Origin: Arthrobacter sp. SPG23
Lineage (GTDB): Bacteria; Actinomycetota; Actinomycetes; Actinomycetales; Micrococcaceae
Direction: 5' to 3'
DNA length: 64,000 nt
Assembly (NCBI RefSeq): GCF_000876655.1
Contig: NZ_JYCN01000009.1
Location: forward strand, 271,833 to 335,832
The notes under the pieces were generated by a model, which saw nothing but the letters and a program-made list of their open reading frames with translations, was not told the origin of the DNA and searched no databases. This document shows positions 7,882-16,265 of the stretch, in pieces (position 1 is the first letter of the stretch; each line of letters begins with the position of its first letter). A program made the position numbers and the translations under genes.

Positions 7882-9339
7882 ATGATGACCAGTCCCCAGC
7901 CCGTGCATGACATGCACCCGGAACCCTTAGCCGCGCCCGGGGCGGAGCCCCGCACGGTGGAGGGCAAGCGTTCCCTCCACCGGTCCATCCTTGGTTCCGC
8001 CCTGGGCAACGCTGTTGAGTGGTTCGACTACGGCGTGTACGGCTACCTCACCATTTACATGGCCACGAACTTCTTTGGCTCCGAGGAAGGCGATGGCGGC
8101 CTCGGCGTGACGCTGACCCTCGCCACCCTGGCGCTCTCCTTCCTGGTGAGGCCGTTGGGGGGCCTCATCCTGGGACCGTTGGGTGACCGGGTAGGCAGGC
8201 AGAAGGTCATGGTGCTCACCGTGACGCTGATGACGCTGGCTACCGGCGCCATCGGCCTTTTGCCCACACTGGACACGGTGGGCCTGCTCGCGCCCGCGCT
8301 GGTGCTCCTCTGCCGTCTGGTGCAGGGCTTTTCCGCGGGCGGCGAATACGGCGGCGCGGCCGTCTACATGGCCGAGTCCGCCCCAGACCGGCGCCGGGGG
8401 TTCCTCGGTTCCTTCCTGGAGTTCGGCACTACGGTGGGCTTCATGCTGGCGGCGGTGGTCTGCACGTCGCTGATCGCTATCGTGGGGGACCAGGGCATGG
8501 AGGACGGCTGGTGGCGCCTGCCGTTCCTGCTGACTATCCCCCTTGGCCTCACCGCGCTGTGGATCAGGACACGGCTGGTGGAGGCGCCGGTCTTCTCCGA
8601 GGCCTCACGGCACCAGGAGACCACCAAATCGCCGCTCCGGCATGTGCTGAAGCACAACTGGCGGCAGCTCCTGGTCCTGGCCGGCTTCGTGGTGCTGCTG
8701 AACGTGGCGTTCTACCTGATCCTCGGCTACATGCCGACGTACCTGAGCGGGCAGCTGGGCCACAGCACGGCACAGGGAAACTGGATGCTGGTGGCCATCA
8801 TGGGGCTGATGCTGGTGGCGATACCGCCCGTCGGTGCGCTGTCCGACCGCGTGGGCCGCAAGCCGTTGTTGCTCGTGGCCGCCGCCGGCTACGCAGTATT
8901 GTCCGTGCCGGCCGTAATGCTGCTGGGCATGCCGAATCTTGTCCTGCAGTTCCTCGGCCTGGCGGTGCTCGGACTGCTGCTGGTGATCCTGGTTTCGTCC
9001 GTCTCGTCGACTCTGCCGGCGCTGTTTCCCACTGCGGTCCGGTACACGGGCTTCGCGATCGCCTACAACTTCTCCACGGCGTTCTTCGCCGGACCGTCGC
9101 AGACGGTGGCCAACCAGCTGATCGAGTCCACCGGAAACCAGTTGGTGCCCGGCTGGTACATGGCCATCGCCGGCGTGATCGGCCTGGTCAGCGTGCTGTA
9201 CATGCGGGAAACCGCTCAGGCGACCCTGCGCGGCGAGGAGCTTCCCGGCCTACCCGAGTCTGTGGGCTTTCCGAAGCCCGGATATGTGGCGGGAAACCGT
9301 GCGGACGCCGAGGCGCGCCGCGCGAGCTTCTCGAGCTGA
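7882..9339 (+). CDS. MFS transporter, metabolite:H+ symporter (MHS/ProP-like) family
   Basis: A 485-aa transporter with twelve predicted membrane segments. The VEWFDYGVYGYL motif near the N-terminus and the RPLGGLILGPLGDRVGR loop are hallmarks of the MHS branch (ProP, KgtP, ShiA). Members take up betaines, ectoine, proline, dicarboxylates or aromatic acids with protons. The start ATG 7882 (or 7885) is supported by AAGGAC about 6 nt upstream; an in-frame TTG at 7846 is less likely. It is the last gene of the cluster and is followed by a strong terminator, so it probably imports the compound the cluster degrades. An osmolyte such as ectoine would fit a ProP relative, but the sequence does not prove it. 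Confidence 0.85.
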   Translation: MMTSPQPVHDMHPEPLAAPGAEPRTVEGKRSLHRSILGSALGNAVEWFDYGVYGYLTIYMATNFFGSEEGDGGLGVTLTLATLALSFLVRPLGGLILGPLGDRVGRQKVMVLTVTLMTLATGAIGLLPTLDTVGLLAPALVLLCRLVQGFSAGGEYGGAAVYMAESAPDRRRGFLGSFLEFGTTVGFMLAAVVCTSLIAIVGDQGMEDGWWRLPFLLTIPLGLTALWIRTRLVEAPVFSEASRHQETTKSPLRHVLKHNWRQLLVLAGFVVLLNVAFYLILGYMPTYLSGQLGHSTAQGNWMLVAIMGLMLVAIPPVGALSDRVGRKPLLLVAAAGYAVLSVPAVMLLGMPNLVLQFLGLAVLGLLLVILVSSVSSTLPALFPTAVRYTGFAIAYNFSTAFFAGPSQTVANQLIESTGNQLVPGWYMAIAGVIGLVSVLYMRETAQATLRGEELPGLPESVGFPKPGYVAGNRADAEARRASFSS

Positions 9340-9362
9340 ACTGACTGCTGAATTAATAACGA

Positions 9363-9398
9363 CGGCGGCCGCCCCGGAATGGGGCGGCCGCCGCTTTT
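9363..9398 (+). terminator. Rho-independent terminator
   Basis: A 13-bp perfect GC stem (9363-9375 with 9381-9393) closes a GGAAT loop and is followed by CTTTT. It lies 24 nt after the transporter stop and ends the catabolic operon. Confidence 0.9.
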
Positions 9399-9426
9399 CT
9401 GCGCGTCGAAGGCGAGCCATGCAGTG

Positions 9427-9729
9427 AGGGCCGGAGGTTCCCGACGGTCGGCGCCTAGAGCGATCTTAGGGGAGTCGACGTTCATCAAGCCGGGTCCGTC
9501 CACCAGTCCGGTGGTGTTCGAGCACGGGGGAGCGCGAGTCGGCCTGATGACCTAATACGACCTGCGGTTCCCGGAGCTGGCCAGATCACCGGCCGACGCC
9601 GGCGCGCAGGTCCTGCTGGTCTGCGCCTCGTGGGTGCCGGGCGAACACAAGACAGAGGAAGATCTTGGCGTGGAGGACTGTGGGCGGGTAGCCGCCACGG
9701 CACACCTGTATCCTGACAATGCGGGTTGA
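9427..9729 (+). pseudogene. Nitrilase/carbon-nitrogen hydrolase relic
   Basis: One frame reads GESTFIKPG, then VVFEHGGARVGLMT, a stop codon, then YDLRFPELARSPADAG and AQVLLVCASWVPG. This is the core of a C-N hydrolase, where the family has the catalytic cysteine in CYDLRFPE. Here that Cys codon is TAA at 9553-9555. The N-terminal half with the Glu and Lys of the triad is absent, and the C-terminal part after about 9650 no longer resembles the family. It is a dead remnant. The TGA at 9727-9729 ends the readable frame. Confidence 0.75.
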
Positions 9730-9855
9730 ATGGCTCCAGCGGCCATCAATCACGCTCGGTTCGCGGCCGGATGACGGTCCGGATCCTGGGACGTAGCCAT
9801 CCACGTCGTGGAATCACCGCCGCAATCGTCAGTCGCCGATCGGCTCCTCTGACGC

Positions 9856-11061
9856 TTGGAATGGATCTTTATCACTACCGACACGCCAGCTCCTGCGGGA
9901 ATCACGACACCGGTCCCCAAACTCTCGCGCACAGCTGCGCTGAATGATCCCGCCGTCGTGACCTGGGCCGGGGCCGGGATCAGCATGACCGCGCGGTGGC
10001 GTTCGGCGAACGGCAGGCCGGCGCCGACGCGCGTCGAAATGGTCTCCGACTCCCTCACGGCCGATGACGCGAACCGGATGGCATCACAGGGGATCGCGAT
10101 GCTCTGGCACGGTGACTTCCACAATGCACGGCAGATCCTCAACGCCATGGACCGGCGGATGGGCGCCGGAAAGAAAGAGATCGCAGCAGCTCCGGCCGAT
10201 CAGTTCTATCGGCACCGCCAGTCCCGCTCGCACCGTGCACGCGTTCTCGGCCTGCTGCTGGTTCCGCTTGATCCGGGCCCGGTGGTGCCGCTGCGCCGCG
10301 CACCGGACATCCGGCAGGCCGCCGCTGAAGCGTACGGTGATATCGGCGAATCCTCCGTTGTGTCCCTGCATGAGCTTGTCGGGGCAATTGGCGCCCACGA
10401 GTGGCGGCGGAATGGCGTCTTCGTCGATGCCCTGCAGGGCCGCATCCACCCGCACTATGGCACGTTCTTCCCCACCCGGAGTGAGTATGTGGATCTCGTC
10501 GCCGCCGCTGCGCTGCCCTCTGACACGCTGGCGTTCGACGTCGGAACCGGCACCGGGGTGCTCGCTGCCGTTCTGGCGCGCCGCGGCGTCCGCCGCGTGG
10601 TGGCGACGGACAATGAACCGCGTGCCATCGCCTGCGCAGCTGAGAATTTCCGGAACCTCGGTGTCCAGGACCGTGCTGAGGCCGTCCTGACCGACATGTT
10701 CCCGCCCGGGCGGGCACCGCTCATCGTGTGCAACCCGCCCTGGATTCCGGCCACTCCGCATTCCAGCCTGGACAGCGCAGTCTACGACCCCGGTAGCAGA
10801 ATGCTGTTCCGCTTCCTGAACGGACTCTCCGACCATCTGGACCCCGGTGGGGAGGGCTGGCTGGTCCTCTCCGACCTGGCCGAGCACCTTGGCCTGCGGT
10901 CGCGTGAGGACCTCCTGGCCGCCATCGAGGCGGCCGGGCTGAACGTGGTGGAACGGCTGGACACCAAGCCAACTCATCCGAAGGCATCGGACCGGGACGA
11001 TCCTCTGTTCGAGGCGCGCACGGCCGAGGTCACGTCCCTGTGGCGGCTTGTTCCCCGGTAG
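9856..11061 (+). CDS. Class I SAM-dependent methyltransferase (small MTase domain)
   Basis: A protein of up to 401 aa. The C-terminal half carries a Rossmann methyltransferase: motif I is AFDVGTGTGVLAAVLA, motif II is the acidic VVATDNEP, and motif IV is IVCNPPWIP. The (N)PP(W) motif is seen in enzymes that methylate amide or ring nitrogens (PrmC/HemK, rRNA and DNA N-methyltransferases). The N-terminal half (LSRTAALNDPAVVTWAGAGI, then AMLWHGDFHNARQILNAMDRR) looks like a substrate-specific extension. The start is uncertain: TTG 9856 gives the longest frame, ATG 9985 is the first in-frame ATG but would cut conserved-looking sequence, and the original start may have mutated. It stands alone between two degraded regions. 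Confidence 0.7.
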   Translation: MEWIFITTDTPAPAGITTPVPKLSRTAALNDPAVVTWAGAGISMTARWRSANGRPAPTRVEMVSDSLTADDANRMASQGIAMLWHGDFHNARQILNAMDRRMGAGKKEIAAAPADQFYRHRQSRSHRARVLGLLLVPLDPGPVVPLRRAPDIRQAAAEAYGDIGESSVVSLHELVGAIGAHEWRRNGVFVDALQGRIHPHYGTFFPTRSEYVDLVAAAALPSDTLAFDVGTGTGVLAAVLARRGVRRVVATDNEPRAIACAAENFRNLGVQDRAEAVLTDMFPPGRAPLIVCNPPWIPATPHSSLDSAVYDPGSRMLFRFLNGLSDHLDPGGEGWLVLSDLAEHLGLRSREDLLAAIEAAGLNVVERLDTKPTHPKASDRDDPLFEARTAEVTSLWRLVPR

Positions 11062-11398
11062 TCACAACCTTCCGCCGTCGGGGATCACGACGGCGGCCAG
11101 TCGCCGGCGCCCGGTCCGTCGAGCAACGCGCTGGTGCTGCTCTGGGGTACCACCACGTGGACGGCGTTGCGCTGGACGGTGAAATCGGGTGGGCGTGGTC
11201 GTCGCGATCTCGCCGTCGAGGTTCAAGCTGCCATCCTTGAGAAGCCGCGCGATGCTCACGTGCTCCCGGAGCGGCCCCGCAAGGATGGCGTAGATGTCAA
11301 TGAGAGTGCCTCCCCCCACAACATTTCTTCGTCCCTGACAGGCGTTTATGGTGGTGGGTCTTGCTGATAAAGGGGGTCGTCCGGGCCCCTCGAGTTCC
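11062..11398. other. Intergenic stretch without a convincing gene
   Basis: Short open frames exist on both strands. A minus-strand frame (11062-11430) contains ARLLKDGSLNLDGEIA, then appears to continue in another frame as QRNAVHVVVPQSSTSALL. This hints at a frameshifted relic of unknown family. I cannot assign it. Confidence 0.3.
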
Positions 11399-12193
11399 CT
11401 AACCCAAGTGAATGGCGTTGTGGACCGCATTCAAGGCACTGACCATCTTGGCCTTAGCGTCGTCCAGCTGCCGATTCATCGCGGTGTATTGCTCGACGTC
11501 TTCGTGTCGCAACTCATATGGAACATATCGGAACTGCCCGTTTCTCCCTGGCTTTCTGGCCAAGTTATGAAGTAGAGCAAGATATGCACTGGCGGCTTGT
11601 TTGCAACCCGCCCAAATAGGGCGGAGGTCGGCCGACATGACAGGCCTAGGGTCGTCGTGCCAACGTTCCACCGTGGCACATAATGCCTCGTAAAAATCTT
11701 CTGCAAAGGCTTCGTGATCTGCCCTCTGTAGGTATCTAAAGTTGCTATCGGCGAAACCCCAACCTTCAATGCGGCTTTCGAGGAGATCGAGGTCTTTTGC
11801 TCTCTTGACACCGAGCGCACGTAGGCTGTCAAGTTCCTGACGGAGGTTCTGTGCTGTGAGTTCGGCGTCTCTCGCAGTACCTTCAGCCTTTTTTGCGGCA
11901 GCTTCTGCGTCTGCCACGGCATTCTCCGCTTGAGCTTTAGCAGTTTCAGCGGTTTTACTAGCGCTTTGTGCCGCCTGATATTGCGCCGTGGCCTTGCGGG
12001 TCGACCACATCCGCAACAATGGAAATGTAAGACAGATCAGTGCGAAACCGGCCCAGCCCACCCAGAAAAAATCAATCAGAAATTGTCTGAACTCTGGGAT
12101 GAACACGAGAGCGATAGCACCTACGAGTAGGCCACCCAAGGTGGCTATGAATCCCACTTGCGAAGAATGGGTCTGCTTCAATTTGGTCACCAA
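11399..12193 (-). CDS. Membrane-anchored coiled-coil protein of unknown function
   Basis: I do not recognise a family for this 264-aa protein. Two hydrophobic segments (about residues 13-33 and 42-62) form a membrane hairpin. A long Ala/Glu/Lys-rich coiled coil follows (about 66-125, including AENAVADAEAAAKKAEG). The C-terminal domain of about 130 residues is soluble and helical (FAEDFYEALCATVERWHDDPRP). A cytoplasmic location for the C-terminal domain is inferred. The GC content is lower than in the flanking metabolic genes and the neighbours are pseudogenes, so it is probably acquired accessory DNA. Confidence 0.6.
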   Translation of the reverse strand: MVTKLKQTHSSQVGFIATLGGLLVGAIALVFIPEFRQFLIDFFWVGWAGFALICLTFPLLRMWSTRKATAQYQAAQSASKTAETAKAQAENAVADAEAAAKKAEGTARDAELTAQNLRQELDSLRALGVKRAKDLDLLESRIEGWGFADSNFRYLQRADHEAFAEDFYEALCATVERWHDDPRPVMSADLRPIWAGCKQAASAYLALLHNLARKPGRNGQFRYVPYELRHEDVEQYTAMNRQLDDAKAKMVSALNAVHNAIHLG

Positions 12194-12389
12194 AGGACCT
12201 TATCTGATCTCGTGTTTGCTGAGTTCGCAAAGGGATAACGTGACGTCTGTCTACGGTAGCGAGAAAATGCAAGCGGGCAGCCCATATTCAATGCCACTTC
12301 CAGCACGTCACCGTCGCAGGCGGCGCAGCTAGCGCCGACAACTCGTAACGTGCAGCATGAAGATGAATTTGATCATGGCCTCGACGTCG

Positions 12390-12713
12390 TCAAAGGGCAG
12401 GACCGAGGCTTCCTTCGCTAGGGGAGAAGTGACCGGCCAGCTTACGCGGGGTGTTCGATGACTCGGCCTCCGCGGCTAGCTCCGTCGGCCTGCAGATCAG
12501 CGGACAGCTGTTCGGCGCCGTGTTCCTCGCCGGCTCAGTCGTGGCGTAGTTCGCTAGCTCGCCCCCGGAGAGCACGTGGTGCACGGCGGAGATGGGCACG
12601 CCTGCCTCGCGCATCGTGTCCACGGTAAGTTCATGTGCCGCCCCTCGGCGTGATCCGGCGTTGATGACGACGGCGGCGGAGCGGGCGTCCCGGGCAGCAT
12701 TCATGTGGGACAT
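12390..12713 (-). pseudogene. Truncated diacylglycerol kinase family gene
   Basis: The 107-aa frame begins with a lipid-kinase N-terminus: SAAVVINAGSRRGAA (the N-x-x-S-R-x-G motif), then MREAGVPISAVHHVLSGGEL. Homology is lost after about residue 52, where the catalytic GGGDGT motif should come. The rest (TAPNSCPLICRPTELAAE onward) looks like out-of-frame sequence. About 250 residues are missing, so it cannot be a working kinase. Confidence in the family is moderate. Confidence 0.55.
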
Positions 12714-12739
12714 GTTAGGCGGCGGACCTGTGAATTCTC

Positions 12740-14398
12740 TTAGCCAGCCACCGCCGCCTTCGCCTCCTGCTTGGCCTGCATCCATTCGCTCATCCACGGT
12801 GCCCGGACGCTGGACGTGATCCGGCAGTCGGCCACGAAGGTTCCGTTGGCGCCTGCGTCGATCCAGTCCGGAAGCGCGGAGAGATCGGACAGCGTACGGA
12901 TGATCGCCGACTCGGCACCGAGCGCGCGGGCGACGCCGCTGAAGTCCACTTCGGGGATCAGCATCGGCTTTTCGGTCAGGCCTTGGGAACCGTACTGGTG
13001 GATTTCGGCTCCGTAGGCGGCATCGTTGTAGATCACCACGACGGCGCTGTTCGCCGCACCGATCAGCGATTCGAGGTCGGACAGGCCCATCAGGAAACCA
13101 CCGTCGCCGGAGGCCAGCACCAGGGTGCGGCCGTCCTCCACGGCGCGGGCCGCTCCGACGGCGCTGGCAAGGCCCAGACCGATGGTCTGGAAGGCCGTGC
13201 CCACCATGACCAGGTCCTGCGGCCGCGGGATGTTCCAGTACATGGGGGCCCAGCCGAGGAAGTGCCCGCCGTCCTGGACCACCGTGCGGCGCTCCGGCAG
13301 CATGGCGTCCAACGCGATGGCAAGGCAACGCGGGTCCAGCCGGCCGTCCACGGTTTCGGTGGTGCCTGCGTGGTGACCCGGTCCTTCGGCCAGTCGCTTG
13401 CGGGCCTCCGCCCGCCACGCTTCTGCCGAAGCCTCGCCGTCCAGCAGTTGGAGGAGGCGCCCCGCGGCAGACTTCACGTCCGCGCTGACGAACGTATCCA
13501 CCCGGGGGTGCGTGGGCTGCAGGGCGGAGTCGATCTGGATGACGGTGCTGTCCGGGCCGAGCAGGTGCCCGAACCGCATGGTGAAGGGACTCAGGCTTGC
13601 CCCGGCCACGAGGACCACATCGGCCTCACCCATGAGCCCGGCCGCGGTATCCGTGCCGAAGCCGCCCGCGACGCCGAGGTACCCCTCGCCCTGGAGGAGG
13701 TTGAGAGCCAGGGCGGTTCCGGCGGTCAGCGCGCCCAGGCGGTCGGCGAGTTCCCGGAGCTCCGGGCCGGCGCCGGCCAGATGCGCACCGCGGCCGGCCA
13801 GGATCAGCGGCCGCTTCGCCCCGGCGAGCAGGCGGGCCACCTGCCCAAGGCCGCCGTCGACGTCGTCCGTCACCGCCGGTGCCAGCGGCTCGGGAAGCTC
13901 TTCGTCCCCGGCCTCGAGTGCCGCGAGGTCGTAGGGGATGGCAATCACGACGGCGGTGCGCTTGGTGAGCGCGTACTCCACCGCCTGCTGTGTGATGGAG
14001 CCCGCGGCGTCGCGGGTGACGGTGAAGGTGGCCGCGCCGAGTGCTGTGGCGATGGCTGCCTGGTCCACGTCCTGGGGCCGGGCGCCGCTGCTCGGGGCGA
14101 CTCCGGTGACCAGTACGACCGGGATTTGCGCCTGGACCGACTCGGCGAGGGCGGTGAGTGCGTTGGTGTAACCGGGGCCGTAGGTGGTGGTGCCCGCGGC
14201 GAGGCGTCCCGACGTCCGGTAGTAGGCGTCGGCCGCGGCGATGACGGCGCCTTCATGGCGGACGGCGGAGAAGCGGAGGCCCAGCTTTTCCGCGGCGTCC
14301 AGGAAGTAGACGTTTCCGTTGCCCATGACGCCGAAGACATCGCTGACATAGCTGCTGAGAACCTGCGCCACGCGGCCGGAGACGGTAAGAGTAGTCAT
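12740..14398 (-). CDS. Thiamine pyrophosphate-dependent enzyme (acetolactate synthase/decarboxylase-like)
   Basis: A 552-aa enzyme with the usual three domains: TPP-Pyr, central, and TPP-PP. The activating Glu49 is in AVRHEGAV. The cofactor motif runs from GDGGFLMG to NDAAYG, about residues 440-475. The family condenses or decarboxylates 2-oxo acids (acetolactate synthase, benzoylformate, phenylpyruvate or indolepyruvate decarboxylase). The acetolactate synthase small subunit is absent. The genes nearby are an Lrp/AsnC regulator, an aromatic-type aminotransferase and an amino acid permease. I therefore infer a role in decarboxylating a 2-oxo acid derived from an amino acid. GTGAAAATATG at 14481-14491 in the upstream region recurs at the Lrp gene start. 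Confidence 0.8.
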   Translation of the reverse strand: MTTLTVSGRVAQVLSSYVSDVFGVMGNGNVYFLDAAEKLGLRFSAVRHEGAVIAAADAYYRTSGRLAAGTTTYGPGYTNALTALAESVQAQIPVVLVTGVAPSSGARPQDVDQAAIATALGAATFTVTRDAAGSITQQAVEYALTKRTAVVIAIPYDLAALEAGDEELPEPLAPAVTDDVDGGLGQVARLLAGAKRPLILAGRGAHLAGAGPELRELADRLGALTAGTALALNLLQGEGYLGVAGGFGTDTAAGLMGEADVVLVAGASLSPFTMRFGHLLGPDSTVIQIDSALQPTHPRVDTFVSADVKSAAGRLLQLLDGEASAEAWRAEARKRLAEGPGHHAGTTETVDGRLDPRCLAIALDAMLPERRTVVQDGGHFLGWAPMYWNIPRPQDLVMVGTAFQTIGLGLASAVGAARAVEDGRTLVLASGDGGFLMGLSDLESLIGAANSAVVVIYNDAAYGAEIHQYGSQGLTEKPMLIPEVDFSGVARALGAESAIIRTLSDLSALPDWIDAGANGTFVADCRITSSVRAPWMSEWMQAKQEAKAAVAG

Positions 14399-14480
14399 GC
14401 AGGAATCATGTGGGCTAAGTCACGAATCGGCAAGAGACTGCATTTGGGTTGGGATATTTGGCAGGCGCTAGCGGGCGGAA

Positions 14481-14491
14481 GTGAAAATATG
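14481..14491 (+). promoter_or_regulatory. Possible Lrp-type motif upstream of the TPP enzyme gene
   Basis: GTGAAAATATG occurs here and again, on the minus strand, at 15020-15030 over the start of the Lrp/AsnC gene. An AT-rich motif repeated at two promoters of one cluster is consistent with a shared operator. This rests on two copies only. Confidence 0.3.
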
Positions 14492-14518
14492 CACACTTGT
14501 GGCGTGCGTCACCCGCAC

Positions 14519-15022
14519 TTAGGTGGAAGGGCGGGATTCCTGCTCGGAGAGCCGGGCCAGGAGGCCGTCGTACCGCGGCGGCATGAGTTCCAGGACGGAA
14601 ATGGCGGTGCTGGTCCGCTGGATCCCCTCGATTTCCAGGATCTCGTTGGTGATGCGGTAGAGGTCGGCCGTACCGCGGGCCACCACCTTGGCCATAAGGT
14701 CCGCGTCGCCGGTGGTGGCATGCACCTCGATGACCTCCGGGATCGCGGCGAGCCCGTCTTCCACCGCGCCGGTCCGGGTCTGGCTGATGGACAGTGAGAG
14801 GAAGGCCATGAGTTCGTAGCCCAGCGCGGCGGGGTCCAACCTCCGGCTGAAGGAGCGGAGTGCGCCGCTGTGCTCGAGCCGGGCCAGCCGGGCGTGGACG
14901 GTGTTGCGTGCGACGCCGAGCGTCCGGGAGAGTGCCAGGGCGCTGGCTTCCGGATCCTTGTCCAGGGCCAGAATGATCCGGCCGTCGAGGGAATCGAGGG
15001 TGCGAGAGTTCGCGATGGTCAT
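14519..15022 (-). CDS. Lrp/AsnC family transcriptional regulator
   Basis: A 167-aa regulator. The N-terminal helix-turn-helix covers about residues 8-55 (LDGRIILALDKDPEASALALSRTLGVARNTV). The C-terminal RAM ligand-binding domain includes EVIEVHATTGDADLMAKVVA. Proteins of this family sense amino acids and control nearby catabolic or transport genes. ATG 15022 was chosen; an in-frame GTG at 15037 would add five residues. It is divergent from the aminotransferase gene at 15115 (92-nt gap) and upstream of the TPP enzyme gene, so it probably controls both directions. Confidence 0.85.
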   Translation of the reverse strand: MTIANSRTLDSLDGRIILALDKDPEASALALSRTLGVARNTVHARLARLEHSGALRSFSRRLDPAALGYELMAFLSLSISQTRTGAVEDGLAAIPEVIEVHATTGDADLMAKVVARGTADLYRITNEILEIEGIQRTSTAISVLELMPPRYDGLLARLSEQESRPST

Positions 15023-15114
15023 ATTTTCACCACACACAGTAGAAGTTGAGCAGAAGTCCCAATGGGTTGAGCGTATCTTGCATTGTGGGCGGGGTCACAA
15101 CATGATCAGTCCTC

Positions 15115-16224
15115 ATGACCCCTGATCAGCTCCTGGCCGAACCCGAAACCGCGCTTCCCGCCCTGCGTGGCGCGGTGGCCGGTCTTCCGCCCTACGTCCC
15201 GGGCCGGCGCAGCGCCGGGCCGGACATCGCCGCCCTCGCCAGCAACGAAAGCCACTACGAGCCACTCCCCGCTGCCGCGGCTGCGGTGGCCGCAGCAGCC
15301 GGTACCATGAACCGCTACCCGGACAGTGCCGCCGTCGAACTCCGTGAACGGCTTGCACGGCACCTCGGCGTCACCGCCGGAGAGGTGGCGGTGGGACCCG
15401 GCAGCGTGGGCGTACTCCAGCAGATCATCACCGGACTGTGCGACGCCGGGGATGAAGTGATATTCGCGTGGCGCTCCTTCGAGGCCTACCCCATCCTGGT
15501 TGAGCTGGCAGGCGCCCGGCCGGTCCGCATCCCGCTGGACGCCGCTGAGGGCCACGACCTCGACGCCATGGCCGCGGCCGTCACTGACCGCACGAAGGTC
15601 ATCCTGCTGTGCACGCCCAACAATCCCACCGGCGTCCCGATCAGCCACGAACGCATCGGGGCCTTCCTGCAATCCGTCCGCTCGGACATCCTCGTGGTGA
15701 TCGACGAGGCCTATGTGGAATACGCCGAAGCGGGCAGCGGCCCCGATTCCCTGGCGCTCTACCGCGAGTACCCCAACGTCTGCGTCTTGCGCACCTTCTC
15801 CAAGGCGTACGGGCTCGCCGGCCTGCGCGTGGGATACGCCGTGGCGGCACCGGCCATCGCCGACGGACTGCGCCGCACCGCCCTTCCCTTCTCCGTGAGC
15901 GCACTGGCCCAGAAGGCGGCCATCGCATCACTGGACGCGGGGGAGGAGATGGAAGCGCGGGTGGCCGCCGTCAGGCAGGAGCGCGCGCGGATGGCCGCGC
16001 AGCTCGAAGCCCAGGGCTGGAAGCTGCAGCCGAGCCAGGGCAATTTCCTGTGGATCCGTGCGGACGAGGGCCTCCGGGCGAGGCTGTTGGAGGCGTTTGA
16101 CGCCGCCGGCGTCATGGTCCGGGCGTACCAGGGCGACGGCGTGCGGATCACCGTTGCCGATCCCGCCTCCAACGACCGCGTGCTCCGGCTTTTGGAAGCC
16201 CACGCGGCCTCGACAATCGCCTGA
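15115..16224 (+). CDS. HisC-like PLP aminotransferase (histidinol-phosphate/aromatic type)
   Basis: A 369-aa class I/II aminotransferase. Key parts are LASNESHYEP at the N-terminus, CTPNNPTG, IDEAYVEY (Asp and Tyr at the PLP ring) and TFSKAYGLAGLRVGY with the Schiff-base lysine. The family includes histidinol-phosphate and aromatic amino acid aminotransferases. No histidine genes are nearby. The permease 42 nt downstream, the TPP enzyme and the Lrp regulator point to catabolism of an imported amino acid. ATG 15115 has no clear SD, so translation may be leaderless. Confidence 0.82.
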   Translation: MTPDQLLAEPETALPALRGAVAGLPPYVPGRRSAGPDIAALASNESHYEPLPAAAAAVAAAAGTMNRYPDSAAVELRERLARHLGVTAGEVAVGPGSVGVLQQIITGLCDAGDEVIFAWRSFEAYPILVELAGARPVRIPLDAAEGHDLDAMAAAVTDRTKVILLCTPNNPTGVPISHERIGAFLQSVRSDILVVIDEAYVEYAEAGSGPDSLALYREYPNVCVLRTFSKAYGLAGLRVGYAVAAPAIADGLRRTALPFSVSALAQKAAIASLDAGEEMEARVAAVRQERARMAAQLEAQGWKLQPSQGNFLWIRADEGLRARLLEAFDAAGVMVRAYQGDGVRITVADPASNDRVLRLLEAHAASTIA

Positions 16225-16265
16225 CCTTTTACCAACCCGTTCCGCCTACAACCAGAGGAATTCCC

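Noticed and set aside
11062..11430. 122-aa minus-strand ORF
   Set aside because: It has mixed-frame content without a recognisable family or SD; listed only as unexplained sequence.
12983..14797. 604-aa plus-strand frame antisense to the TPP enzyme
   Set aside because: It has shadow composition, and the minus strand carries all TPP motifs.
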